A DNA stretch of 64,000 nt, taken from NCBI RefSeq assembly GCF_001442805.1, contig NZ_CP011131.1, positions 1,116,001 through 1,180,000 of the forward strand, given 5' to 3'. Positions 9,485-17,695 of the stretch are shown here, piece by piece. The number at the start of each line of letters is the position of its first letter. The stretch's first letter is position 1. The position numbers were made by a program, and so were the translations under genes. The notes beneath the pieces were generated by a model. That model was not told where the DNA came from. It saw nothing but the letters and a program-made list of their open reading frames with translations, and did no database searches. Source of the DNA: Lysobacter gummosus (lineage in GTDB: Bacteria > Pseudomonadota > Gammaproteobacteria > Xanthomonadales > Xanthomonadaceae).

Positions 9485-9517
9485 GCACAACATAGTGTGG
9501 TTATGCGATTTCGTCAA
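9485..9517 (-). promoter_or_regulatory. nrdA promoter with an NrdR-box-like palindrome
   Basis: On the minus strand, TTGACG (9512-9517) and TATGTT (9489-9494) are separated by exactly 17 bases, a good sigma70 promoter. Transcription would start right at the riboswitch. The bases at 9485-9500 read CCACACTATGTTGTGC, about 12 of 16 matches to the NrdR box as I remember it (acaCwAtATaTwGtgt). This lies over the -10 element, where NrdR would block RNA polymerase. A weaker half-match lies about 32 bases upstream. The promoter is well supported; the NrdR box is a candidate. Confidence 0.6.
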
Positions 9518-9620
9518 CGCGATATGTGGTGAATGAATCGTGTATATAGCGAGTGAAGGCGACGCTTCCATACGCCGCGCCTTGGTGTAACGTGCCCGCC
9601 ATAAGGAACGGGGAACTGTG

Positions 9621-12380
9621 ATGGAAGCACTGATTGTCTTGCTGGTACTGGCTTTGCTGTTGGTGCCGGTGCTGCTCATCGTCGCCCTGGTCCAGATCTC
9701 CGGGCTCAAGTCCCGGGTGTCGGGCCTGGAACGGACCCTGGCACAGCTTCGTGCGTCCGCAGCCGCTCCGCCGGCACCGCGCGGCCGCGAGGACGAAACC
9801 CTGGCCGAGCGCATCGAGCGCATCGATCGTGAAGCGCTGCCGCAGACGCCGGCGCGCCCGATCGCCAGCGCCGCGCCGCCCGCCGCGACTGCGCCGCAGA
9901 CTCCGCCGCCGTTCCCGGCCACGCCGCCGTCCGTGCCGCCGCCGTTGCCGCCGCGACCGGCCGCCGCGGCGGCCTCGCCCATGCCGCTTCGCGCGCCCGT
10001 CGCGCCGACGCCACGCGCACCGCGTGCGCCGTCGCCGCCGGACATCTTCACTCTCGGCGCGCGCTGGGTCCGGCGTTGGTTCACCGAGGGCAACGTGCCG
10101 GTCAAGGTCGGCATGCTGGTGTTGCTCGCCGGCGTCGCCGCGTTGCTGAAGTACGCCAGCGACCAGGGCTGGATGCACGTGCCGATGGAGTTCCGTCTCG
10201 CCGGCATCGCCGTCGCGGCGATGGGCGGGCTGGTGTTCGGCTGGCAGCAGCGCGAGCGCAAGCGCGTGTTCGCGCTGAGCCTGCAGGGCGGGGCGATCGG
10301 CGTGCTGCTGCTGGTGGTGTTCGCCGCGTTCAAGCTCTACGGCCTGATCCCGGCCGGCGCGGCGTTCGCGATCAGCGTGGTGCTGGTCGCCGGCACCGGC
10401 GTGCTGTCGGTCAAGCAGAACGCGCTGGCGCTGGCGGTGTTCGCGATCCTGGCCGGCTTCCTCGCGCCGATCTGGCTGTCCACCGGTTCGGGCAACCACG
10501 TCGCCTTGTTCGGTTACTACGCGGTGCTCAACGCTGGCATCTTCGCGATCGCGTGGTGGCGTCCGTGGCGGGTGCTGAATCTGATCGGCTTCGCTTTCAC
10601 CTGGGGCATCGGCACCTTGTGGGGCGTGCTGAAGTACCGGCCGGAGCATTTCTCGACCACCGAGCCGTTCCTGCTGTTGTTCTTCGCCTTCTATCTGTTG
10701 ATCCCGGTGCTGTACGCGCGCCGCCGCGCCGCCGGGCGCCGCGATCTCATCGACGGTTGCCTGGTGTTCGGCACGCCGCTGATCGCCTTCACCCTGCAGG
10801 CCGGTCTGCTCGACGGCGATCGCATGCCGCTGGCGTTCTGCGCGCTCGGCCTGGGCGCGCTGTACGCGGCGCTGGCGTGGTGGTTGCGCCGCGATCAGCG
10901 CTTCGTCGAACTGTCCACGCCGTATGCGCTGCTGGCGGTCGGTTTCGCGACCCTGGCCGTGCCGCTGGCGCTGGCCGCGGAAGCCACCGCCTGCGTGTTC
11001 GCGCTGGAAGGCGCGGCGTTGGCGTGGCTGGGCCTGCGCCAGCAGCGGTTGCTGCCGCAGCTCACCGGCCTGGGGCTGCAGATCGCGGCCGCGTTCGCCT
11101 TCATCGTCGGCGCCAGCGATTCGGTCTGGGAGGGCTACACGCCGATACTCAACGCCAACTTCGCCGGCGCGGTACTGATCGCCGTGGCGGGCCTTGCCAG
11201 CGCATGGAGTTATCGCCGCGACGCCGCGCGCGCGCCGGCATTGGCCTATTACCTGTGGGGCCTGGCGTGGTGGCTGGGCGCGACCGGCAGCGAGATCGCC
11301 GATTTCATCGCCGACCGCAACAGCGCCGATGCGGTGCTGATGCTGGTCGCGGTGACCGGCTGGGCGGCGGCGGAAGTGTTCCGTCGCCACGACTGGAAGG
11401 CCTTGTCGCTGACCGCGGCGCTGGCTTTCGCCGCGGCGCTGCCGTTGGCGCTGTGGCAGGCCGATGCGCACCGCTATCCGTTCGCCGAGTGGGGCTGGGC
11501 GGCGTGGGCGCTGTACGCGGGACTGGGTTGGCGCAGCCTGAGCAATCTGCGCGAACGCGCGGGGCCCGAACTCGCGCTCGGCCATCTGGCCTGGCTGTGG
11601 GCGTGGGCATTGGCGATCGGCGTGACCTTGTTCCGGCTGTTGCGTTTGTCGATGCAGAACGATGTCGCCGCGTTCGGCTCGGGCTGGACCGCGACGGTGC
11701 TGTTGTTGCCGGTGCTGGCGATGGCGGCGCTGAGCCTGTGGCGCGCTTCGATCATCGGCCGGCCGGTGGCGCAACGTTTCGAGCAATGGCGCGCCGTGGC
11801 GATGGCCAGTTTCATGCTGGTGCTGGTGGCGACGCTGGCATTGACCCTGCTGACGCCGGCCAATCCGCATCCGCTGCTGTGGATTCCGCTGCTCAATCCC
11901 TTGTCGCTGATGCAGACCGCGACCTTGCTGATGCTCGGCTTCTGGCTCGCCACGCCCTTGGTCGGCGAAGCGCTGAGGCGGCGCCGGGTGCCGATTCTGG
12001 CCGCGATCGGTTTCGTGTTGATCACCGTCGAAGTGCTGCGCAGCGCGCACTTCTGGGGCCATGTCGGATGGGGTTCGTCGATGTTCTCCACCAGCCTGGT
12101 GCAGACCAGCCTGACCGTGGTGTGGAGCGTGCTCGGCGTGGCCGGCTGGATCGCCGGCTCGCGCCGCGGCCAGCGCGGGCTGTGGCTGGCCGGCGCGGTG
12201 TTGATGGGCGTGGTGCTGGCCAAGCTGGTCGTGGTCGATCGCGGCCATCTGGGCAATCTGCTCGGCATCGCCTCGTTCATCGCCTATGGTCTGTTGTGCA
12301 CCCTGGTCGGTTACTTCGCGCCGGCGCCACCGAGCCGCTCCGCCGATAACGATCGAAATCCGCAGGAGACTCAGGCATGA
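9621..12380 (+). CDS. DUF2339 multi-pass membrane protein
   Basis: A 919-residue inner-membrane protein. The order is an N-terminal helix (about 3-25), a short coiled-coil stretch (SRVSGLERTLAQLRA), a proline/alanine-rich linker (about 60-135), then some two dozen hydrophobic helices to residue 905. This matches the DUF2339 (COG5373) family, whose role is unknown. The ATG at 9621 is preferred over the adjacent GTG at 9618; GGAACGGGGA lies just upstream. Its stop overlaps the start of the next gene by ATGA, so the two are translationally coupled. In other bacteria DUF2339 and DUF3999 genes are also paired. Confidence 0.87.
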   Translation: MEALIVLLVLALLLVPVLLIVALVQISGLKSRVSGLERTLAQLRASAAAPPAPRGREDETLAERIERIDREALPQTPARPIASAAPPAATAPQTPPPFPATPPSVPPPLPPRPAAAAASPMPLRAPVAPTPRAPRAPSPPDIFTLGARWVRRWFTEGNVPVKVGMLVLLAGVAALLKYASDQGWMHVPMEFRLAGIAVAAMGGLVFGWQQRERKRVFALSLQGGAIGVLLLVVFAAFKLYGLIPAGAAFAISVVLVAGTGVLSVKQNALALAVFAILAGFLAPIWLSTGSGNHVALFGYYAVLNAGIFAIAWWRPWRVLNLIGFAFTWGIGTLWGVLKYRPEHFSTTEPFLLLFFAFYLLIPVLYARRRAAGRRDLIDGCLVFGTPLIAFTLQAGLLDGDRMPLAFCALGLGALYAALAWWLRRDQRFVELSTPYALLAVGFATLAVPLALAAEATACVFALEGAALAWLGLRQQRLLPQLTGLGLQIAAAFAFIVGASDSVWEGYTPILNANFAGAVLIAVAGLASAWSYRRDAARAPALAYYLWGLAWWLGATGSEIADFIADRNSADAVLMLVAVTGWAAAEVFRRHDWKALSLTAALAFAAALPLALWQADAHRYPFAEWGWAAWALYAGLGWRSLSNLRERAGPELALGHLAWLWAWALAIGVTLFRLLRLSMQNDVAAFGSGWTATVLLLPVLAMAALSLWRASIIGRPVAQRFEQWRAVAMASFMLVLVATLALTLLTPANPHPLLWIPLLNPLSLMQTATLLMLGFWLATPLVGEALRRRRVPILAAIGFVLITVEVLRSAHFWGHVGWGSSMFSTSLVQTSLTVVWSVLGVAGWIAGSRRGQRGLWLAGAVLMGVVLAKLVVVDRGHLGNLLGIASFIAYGLLCTLVGYFAPAPPSRSADNDRNPQETQA

Positions 12381-13750
12381 AGCGTTATCTGATGTGGTTG
12401 GCGGCGCTGCCCTTGCTCGCCACGGCCGGCCCGCGCCAGGACTACGCGCAGCAGTGGTCCTTGCAACTCAGTCGCGACGACGGCGGCGCGTATCGCGTGG
12501 TGCTGGACGAAGCGGTGTATCGCCAGGCGCAAAGCGCGCAGTTGCGCGACGTGGACGTGATCGATCGCAGCGGCGCGGTCGTGCCGGCCTCGGTGTTCGC
12601 GCCCGAGCAGCCGATCGCGCGCGCGCCGCAGCGCGTGATGCTGCCGTGGTTCCCGTTGCCGGCGTCGCCGTCGGGTTCGGCCACGCAAGGTTGGGAACTG
12701 GTCAGCGAAGTCGAAACCGACGGCCGCCTGCGCCGGGTCGAAGCGCGCAGCACCGCCGCCGACACCGCCAAGCTGCCGCAGACGTCATTGCTGATCGACG
12801 CCAGCCGCCTGCGCGCGCCGATCCTGGCCCTGGAGCTGGAGTGGGCGCCGGGCGCGGCGCTGGATGCGGCCTACGGGGTCGAAGCCAGCGACGATCTCGA
12901 TCACTGGCGCAGCCTGGGCAGCAGCGGCCGTCTGGTCGATCTGCAGCGCGACGGCCAGCGGCTGGTGCAGCGGCGGATCGTGTTCGATGCGGTCGGCGAA
13001 CAGGCGCGTTATCTGCGGTTGACGCCGCAGGACCCGAAATCGGCCGCGCAGATCAACGCGGTGACCGCGGAACTGGCCGGCAACGCGGCGAGTGCGCCGA
13101 TGCAGTGGCGCGAGCTCAAGGGCCGGCGGGTGGAGCTCAAGGACGGCAGCATCGCCTTCGAATACACCCTCGATGGCCGCTTCCCGATCCAGCAGGCCGA
13201 CGTGGCGTTGCCGGGCAATCACGCGCTGGAATGGCGCCTTGAGAGCCGCGACAACGAAGAGCAGGGTTGGTATGCGCAGGCTGGTCCGTGGATGGCGTAT
13301 CAGGTCGCCGGCAAGGGCGAGGGCGACCGTTCGGCGGCGCGGCAACTGGCCTCGACCGTGCGCGATCGCCACTGGCGTTTGCGCGCGAACGGCGCGGTGC
13401 CGGGCGAGCCGGTGTTGCGCTTGGGTTATCGGCCCGAGGTGGTGGTGTTCCTGGCGCAGGGCGAGCCGCCGTACGCATTGGTCGCCGGCAGTGCGCGCGC
13501 GGCGCGCGGGAATTCGCCGTTGGCGCATCTGATCGAAGCCTTGCGCACCTCGCGCGGACGCGACTGGCAACCGGCCGATGCGACGTTGGGGTCGGCGGTG
13601 GCACTGGCGGGGGCGTCGGCGTTGGTGCCGGCTGAACCTGAGCGCGATTGGTACTCGTACATGCTGTGGGCGGTGCTGGTGGGGGGCGCGTTGATCGTGG
13701 CGGGGTTTGCTTTCAGTTTGTTGAAGTCGAATAAGCCCGCGGCACCGTGA
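12377..13750 (+). CDS. DUF3999 family membrane-anchored protein
   Basis: A 457-residue protein with a signal peptide (MKRYLMWLAALPLLATAGP). A large periplasmic beta-rich region follows, with lectin-like repeats such as YGVEASDDLDHWRSLGSSG and QARYLRLTPQDPKSAAQI. A C-terminal transmembrane helix (about 428-449) ends in a short cytoplasmic tail. This is the DUF3999 architecture. Its ATG overlaps the DUF2339 stop (ATGA), implying a two-protein unit: a polytopic membrane partner plus a periplasmic beta domain. The discoidin-like look suggests binding to an envelope glycan, but that is a guess. Confidence 0.85.
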   Translation: MKRYLMWLAALPLLATAGPRQDYAQQWSLQLSRDDGGAYRVVLDEAVYRQAQSAQLRDVDVIDRSGAVVPASVFAPEQPIARAPQRVMLPWFPLPASPSGSATQGWELVSEVETDGRLRRVEARSTAADTAKLPQTSLLIDASRLRAPILALELEWAPGAALDAAYGVEASDDLDHWRSLGSSGRLVDLQRDGQRLVQRRIVFDAVGEQARYLRLTPQDPKSAAQINAVTAELAGNAASAPMQWRELKGRRVELKDGSIAFEYTLDGRFPIQQADVALPGNHALEWRLESRDNEEQGWYAQAGPWMAYQVAGKGEGDRSAARQLASTVRDRHWRLRANGAVPGEPVLRLGYRPEVVVFLAQGEPPYALVAGSARAARGNSPLAHLIEALRTSRGRDWQPADATLGSAVALAGASALVPAEPERDWYSYMLWAVLVGGALIVAGFAFSLLKSNKPAAP

Positions 13751-13830
13751 GGCGGTGATAGATGGCCGCGGCATTTTTTTGCCGTTGCAGTTGCCAAGAT
13801 TCTGCTTCGGCGCTGCTTTAGCTCTGGCCT

Positions 13831-14272
13831 GGCGCCGCTAGTAACTCGGGAGACCGAAAGACATGATCGAAACAATCAGACTTGCGCATTACCACCTACC
13901 GTCATTCCCGCGAACGCGGGAATCCAGTGCCTTTCGTGCGAGAACGCTTGAAGTCGCTGGATTCCCGCGTTCGCGGGAATGACGAGCAAAAGAAGCCTCA
14001 AGCAGGAGCAGGAGCAAGATCAAACGCCTAAAGCTTCCGCCATGGAGCGGCGGGTTACTTTCTTTGTCCAAAGCCACAAAGTCCCACGGGATTTCCTTCG
14101 GTCAAAAGTAACCAAAGAAAAGGCTTTGGACTGTTTCGAATCAAGAGCCACGAGTGCGATGCCGACGCAGGCAGGTGCCACATTGGGCATCCTGCCCAAG
14201 GTGGCACCCGGCGCACGTCCATGTGCGCCGCCCTCCGGGTGTCCTTCGGTCTCGCGAGTTACTAGCGGCGCC
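13831..14272. mobile_element. MITE-like segment with 28-bp inverted ends
   Basis: The ends at 13831-13858 and 14245-14272 are inverted copies with 27 of 28 bases identical; the left end begins GGCGCCGCTAGTAACTCGGG. Inside lie a complete CGTCATTCCCGCG repeat (13900-13991), a GGTTACTTT/AAAGTAACC inverted pair (about 14053-14116), and a nested palindrome with TGCCAC and GGGCA arms (about 14176-14211). No transposase or convincing ORF is present, and no flanking target duplication is obvious. It could be a non-autonomous element or a nest of folded repeats. Confidence 0.6.
13900..13991. repeat. CGTCATTCCCGCG palindromic repeat, full copy
   Basis: A unit of about 92 bases. Left and right arms are each a small palindrome (CGTCATTCCCGCG and CGCGGGAATGACG with their internal complements), and the two arms are also inverted copies of each other. 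The core between them reads GTGCCTTTCGTGCGAGAACG. It ends with GAGCAAAA. Further copies lie at 25419, 43842 and 59392. Confidence 0.9.
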
Positions 14273-14353
14273 CGGCAACGGCAACAACAAAAGCTAAGCC
14301 AGAGCCGAAGCCGAAGCAGGGCACAGCAAAGCGAAGCCGGGGCAAAGCAAAAT

Positions 14354-14434
<81 letters not shown>

Positions 14435-14649
14435 CGCAACCGCAGTGGCAGTGGCAGGCGCGGGGTGGGGCAGCTACGAGACCGGCATCCGATGCGCCGC
14501 CATCCGGAATTGAGACCTCGCCAGCCCCATCGCCCCCCGCCATTCAGCCCCCAAGGTTTATTTCGCGCCCCCGCCCCGCGACAATAGCCACCCCCAGCCG
14601 CGCCCCGCGCCGGCCGCTGCATCCCCTACGCATTGCCCCAGGAGGCCCC

Positions 14650-15825
14650 GTGTCCATCGTCCGCATGACCGATCTCGATCTCGCCGGTAAGCGAGTGCTG
14701 ATCCGCGAAGATCTCAACGTCCCCATCGACGACGGCCGCATCACCTCCGAGCTGCGCATCCTCGCCGCGCTGCCGACCCTGAAGCTGGCGCTGGAAAAGG
14801 GCGCGGCGGTGATGGTCACCTCGCATCTGGGCCGGCCGAAGGAAGGCCAGTGGAGCCAGGCCGATTCGCTGGCGCCGGTCGCCCAGCGCCTGTCGGAACT
14901 GCTCGGCATCGAAGTGCCGCTGATCAAGGATTGGGTCGATGGCGTGCAAGTGCAGCCAGGCCAACTGGTGCTGCTCGAAAATTGCCGCATGAACGTCGGC
15001 GAAGGCAAGGACGACGAAGCGCTGTCGAAGAAATACGCCGCTTTGTGCGATGTATTCGTCATGGACGCCTTCGGCACCGCGCATCGCGCCCAGGCCTCCA
15101 CGCACGGCGTCATCCGCCACGCCAAGCTCGCCGCCGGCGGCCCGCTGCTGATGGCCGAGCTCGATGCGCTGGCCAAGGCCCTCGACAATCCCGCACGCCC
15201 GCTGCTGGCCATCGTCGCCGGTTCCAAGGTCTCGACCAAGCTGGAACTGCTGTCGTCGCTGGTGAGCAAGGTCGATCAGCTGATCGTCGGCGGCGGCATC
15301 GCCAACACCTTCATCGCCGCGATGGGCCACGGCGTGGGCAAGTCGCTGGTCGAAAACGATCTGATCGACACCGCGAAGAAGATCATGGCCGACGCCAAGG
15401 CGCGCGGCGCCGATATCCCGGTGCCCACCGACGTGGTGGTGGCGCCGGCCTTCGCCGCCGATGCGCCGGCCACGGTCAAGGCCGTCGATGCGGTCGGCGC
15501 CGACGACATGATCCTCGACATCGGCCCGGACACGGCCGTGCGTTACGCCGAGCTGATCAAGAACGCCGGCACCGTGGTCTGGAACGGCCCGGTCGGCGTG
15601 TTCGAATTCGATGCCTTCGGCAAGGGCACGCAGACCCTGGCGCTGGCGATCGCCGCGTCCAAGGCGTTCTCGATCGCCGGCGGCGGCGACACCCTGGCCG
15701 CGGTCGATAAGTACGGCATCGAACAGGACGTGAGCTATATCTCCACCGGCGGCGGCGCGTTCCTGGAATTCCTGGAAGGCAAGGAATTGCCAGCGGTGAC
15801 CGCGCTCAAGCAGCGCGCGGGTTGA
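14650..15825 (+). CDS. pgk: Phosphoglycerate kinase
   Basis: Converts 1,3-bisphosphoglycerate and ADP to 3-phosphoglycerate and ATP in glycolysis, and the reverse in gluconeogenesis. At 391 residues it is normal length. The N-terminal substrate-binding signature is [19 protein letters not shown] follows near 58-62. The nucleotide domain ends with [13 protein letters not shown] and [14 protein letters not shown]. The GTG at 14650 is chosen because AGGAGG (14640-14645) lies just upstream and related proteins start [11 protein letters not shown]. The next in-frame ATG (14665) is too far from this site. Only 5 bases separate it from the HAD phosphatase. Confidence 0.96.
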   Translation: MSIVRMTDLDLAGKRVLIREDLNVPIDDGRITSELRILAALPTLKLALEKGAAVMVTSHLGRPKEGQWSQADSLAPVAQRLSELLGIEVPLIKDWVDGVQVQPGQLVLLENCRMNVGEGKDDEALSKKYAALCDVFVMDAFGTAHRAQASTHGVIRHAKLAAGGPLLMAELDALAKALDNPARPLLAIVAGSKVSTKLELLSSLVSKVDQLIVGGGIANTFIAAMGHGVGKSLVENDLIDTAKKIMADAKARGADIPVPTDVVVAPAFAADAPATVKAVDAVGADDMILDIGPDTAVRYAELIKNAGTVVWNGPVGVFEFDAFGKGTQTLALAIAASKAFSIAGGGDTLAAVDKYGIEQDVSYISTGGGAFLEFLEGKELPAVTALKQRAG

Positions 15826-15830
15826 GCGCG

Positions 15831-16496
15831 ATGTCCGAGGCGTCGATCCAGGCCGGCAAGCCCACGCTGTTTTTCGATCTCGACGGCACCCTGATCGATT
15901 CCTCGGTCGGCATCACCCGCTCGATCTCCTACGCGCTGGAGCAATTGCAGCATCCGGTGCCCAGCGAGCAGGTGCTGCGCTCGTGGATCGGCCCGGCGCT
16001 GCGTACCAGCTTCCTGCCGCTGCTGGTCGATGAGCAGCGGGTCGAGCAGGCGGTGGCCCTATATCTGGAACGCTACAGCCGCGAAGGCTGGACCGAGCAC
16101 CAGGTCTACGACGGCGTCGGCGACATGCTCGATGCCGCGCGCGCGGCCGGTTATCGCATGGCCGTGGTCACGGCCAAGAACGAGAACAACGCGCGCAAGA
16201 TCCTCGCGCATCTGCCGTTCGGCGGATATTTCGAGGACGTGATCGGCTCGACCATGGACGGCCGCCTGACTCACAAGGTCGATCTGATCGCCGAAGCGCT
16301 GCGCCGTTTCGGCCTGCAGGCGGCGCAGTGCCTGATGATCGGCGACCGGCGCATGGACATCGAAGGCGCGTTGCAGCACGGCATGGGCAACATCGGCGTG
16401 CTGTGGGGCTTCGGCAGCGAACAGGAACTGCGCGAGGCCGGCGCGCAGCGCCTGGCGGCGGCGCCGACGCAGTTGCCGGGCTTGCTCGCGGCCTGA
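15831..16496 (+). CDS. HAD-superfamily phosphatase (phosphoglycolate phosphatase-like)
   Basis: A 221-residue soluble phosphatase. Motif I is FFDLDGTLIDSS with the nucleophilic aspartate, motif II is VVTAKN, motif III is the lysine in LTHK, and motif IV is MIGDRRMDIEGA. A helical cap occupies about 20-85, typical of the Gph/PgmB subgroup. It begins 5 bases after pgk and must be co-transcribed with it. The position between pgk and pyk suggests removal of a toxic glycolytic by-product such as 2-phosphoglycolate, 4-phosphoerythronate or 2-phospholactate. That role is inferred from context. ATG 15831 is chosen over a TTG at 15822 that overlaps the pgk stop. Confidence 0.9.
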   Translation: MSEASIQAGKPTLFFDLDGTLIDSSVGITRSISYALEQLQHPVPSEQVLRSWIGPALRTSFLPLLVDEQRVEQAVALYLERYSREGWTEHQVYDGVGDMLDAARAAGYRMAVVTAKNENNARKILAHLPFGGYFEDVIGSTMDGRLTHKVDLIAEALRRFGLQAAQCLMIGDRRMDIEGALQHGMGNIGVLWGFGSEQELREAGAQRLAAAPTQLPGLLAA

Positions 16497-16896
16497 GCGC
16501 GATCGCCGGGGCGTTGCGCGCCGGCGATTCACCGCGATCTGCCGCGGCGGCGGCGCGATTCATTCGATGGCGTTCTTGCAAGAACGCCTCACGCAGGCGC
16601 CGCGCCGCCTGCCGCTGCTGCCGATGTACTCCACCGGCCCGCGCCGCGTCGGATGAACCGGGCGCGCAACGCGCCGCATCATGGTGCGCTGCACGATACC
16701 CGCGTGGATCGCGATCGCTCCGGCGCGCACATGCAGGCAGCGGCCATCCTGGGGCCCGGCCGTCGCGAACGCCGCGATTGCGCACGCGTTTACGCATGTC
16801 AAAAACGTCAAAAGCGAAACCAATCACGTTTGCGCAAAGTGATGACAGTTCGACTCTCCAATACCCGCCCCTAAGTGACTGCAGTTGGTTACGGTG
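16497..16896. other. Intergenic stretch with no gene seen
   Basis: Four hundred bases between the HAD gene and the small secreted protein. No ORF has a start context or a recognisable product. The last 100 bases are less GC-rich (GTCAAAAACGTCAAAAGCG near 16798) and probably hold the promoter of the next gene. A direct repeat of GTCAAAA is visible there. Confidence 0.5.
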
Positions 16897-16929
16897 CCCG
16901 AGCGGCGAATGGGCGCCGCCTTACTCGGG
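16897..16929 (+). promoter_or_regulatory. Leader hairpin covering the ribosome-binding site
   Basis: CCCGAG (16897-16902) pairs with CTCGGG (16924-16929), and inside it CGGCG (16903-16907) pairs with CGCCG (16914-16918). The distal strand forms part of CGGGAGAG, the ribosome-binding site of the gene at 16941. The fold would therefore hide it. This is a candidate translational control element. Confidence 0.5.
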
Positions 16930-16940
16930 AGAGCAACAGC

Positions 16941-17165
16941 ATGCGTCGTATCGGATTATTCGCCGCGGTGTTCGCGGTCGCGTTGATGGGCAGCATGTCC
17001 TTCAGCGCCGGTGCCAACAGCTGGCAGGGCACCTGGTACTACTACAACGCCGAAGGCGCGCAGATAGGCAAGTGGACCGCCGGCTGCGGCGCCGCCGACG
17101 GCCGTTGGGGCGACACCAGCGGTTCGAACAAGCATTTCACCCAGGGCTGCGCGGTCGAAAGCTGA
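16941..17165 (+). CDS. Small secreted protein, paralogue A
   Basis: A 74-residue precursor. A signal peptide (MRRIGLFAAVFAVALMGSMSFSAGA) leaves about 49 mature residues with two cysteines. The mature part reads SWQGTWYYYNAEGAQIGKW, then a Cys-Gly, then RWGDTSG, and ends in Cys-Ala-Val-Glu-Ser. The neighbour at 17366 has the same order of motifs, so the two are tandem duplicates. They resemble the small DUF6289-type proteins of Xanthomonadaceae, from memory. A disulfide between the cysteines is likely. Function is unknown. Confidence 0.8.
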   Translation: MRRIGLFAAVFAVALMGSMSFSAGANSWQGTWYYYNAEGAQIGKWTAGCGAADGRWGDTSGSNKHFTQGCAVES

Positions 17166-17226
17166 TCGCAAACCGGCCCGGCCGGTCTTCGCGCGAGGCC
17201 ACGACGAGGTCGCGCGCGTGACGGGC

Positions 17227-17260
17227 GGAAGGCTCCGTTCGCTCCGGAGCTTTCCGTTTT
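17227..17260 (+). terminator. Likely intrinsic terminator after paralogue A
   Basis: GGAAGGCTCCG and CGGAGCTTTCC form an 11-bp stem with one G-T pair and a 7-base loop, followed by GTTTTA. It separates the two tandem small genes transcriptionally. Confidence 0.6.
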
Positions 17261-17365
17261 ACCGGCCGCCCGTTTCGATGCCGGCGGTGCCGGCGCAAAC
17301 CCGCGGCGCGCCGAAGCCTCGGCGCCGTCCGCATTCATCGTTCTTCCAAGACAGGAGGGATCGCC

Positions 17366-17584
17366 ATGCGCGTTATCGCAATGTCGTCGTTCGCCGCAGT
17401 GCTCGCCGTCGCCGCGCTGACCGTCAGCGTCAAGGCCGCTCCGCCGTGGCAGGGTTACTCGATCACGTATTTCAACGCCGCCGGCGAAGTCATCGGCGGC
17501 GCCACCGCCAATTGCGGCGGGCAATACCTGTCATGGGGCGAGACCTCAGACATCATCCAGAAACGCACCTGGATCTGCGACTGA
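17366..17584 (+). CDS. Small secreted protein, paralogue B
   Basis: A 72-residue precursor with a signal peptide (MRVIAMSSFAAVLAVAALTVSVKA). The mature part of about 48 residues aligns with paralogue A: PWQGYSITYFNAAGEVIGG, a Cys-Gly-Gly, SWGETSD, and a cysteine near the end. A strong AGGAGGG lies 8 bases before the ATG. Unlike paralogue A there is no hairpin over this site, so the copies are probably regulated differently. No known function. Confidence 0.8.
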   Translation: MRVIAMSSFAAVLAVAALTVSVKAAPPWQGYSITYFNAAGEVIGGATANCGGQYLSWGETSDIIQKRTWICD

Positions 17585-17695
17585 GCCGATCATCGCAAGC
17601 CGCGCCGGGGCTCGTTCGCGGGCTCCGGTGCGTATGCGGGCTCGCGCTGCCGCATGCGGAGGCGACGGCCGCACGCCGTCGCGCCCCGATCGCCC

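Noticed and set aside
13831..14272. Insertion sequence
   Set aside because: There is no transposase ORF and no clear target duplication, so I describe it only as MITE-like.
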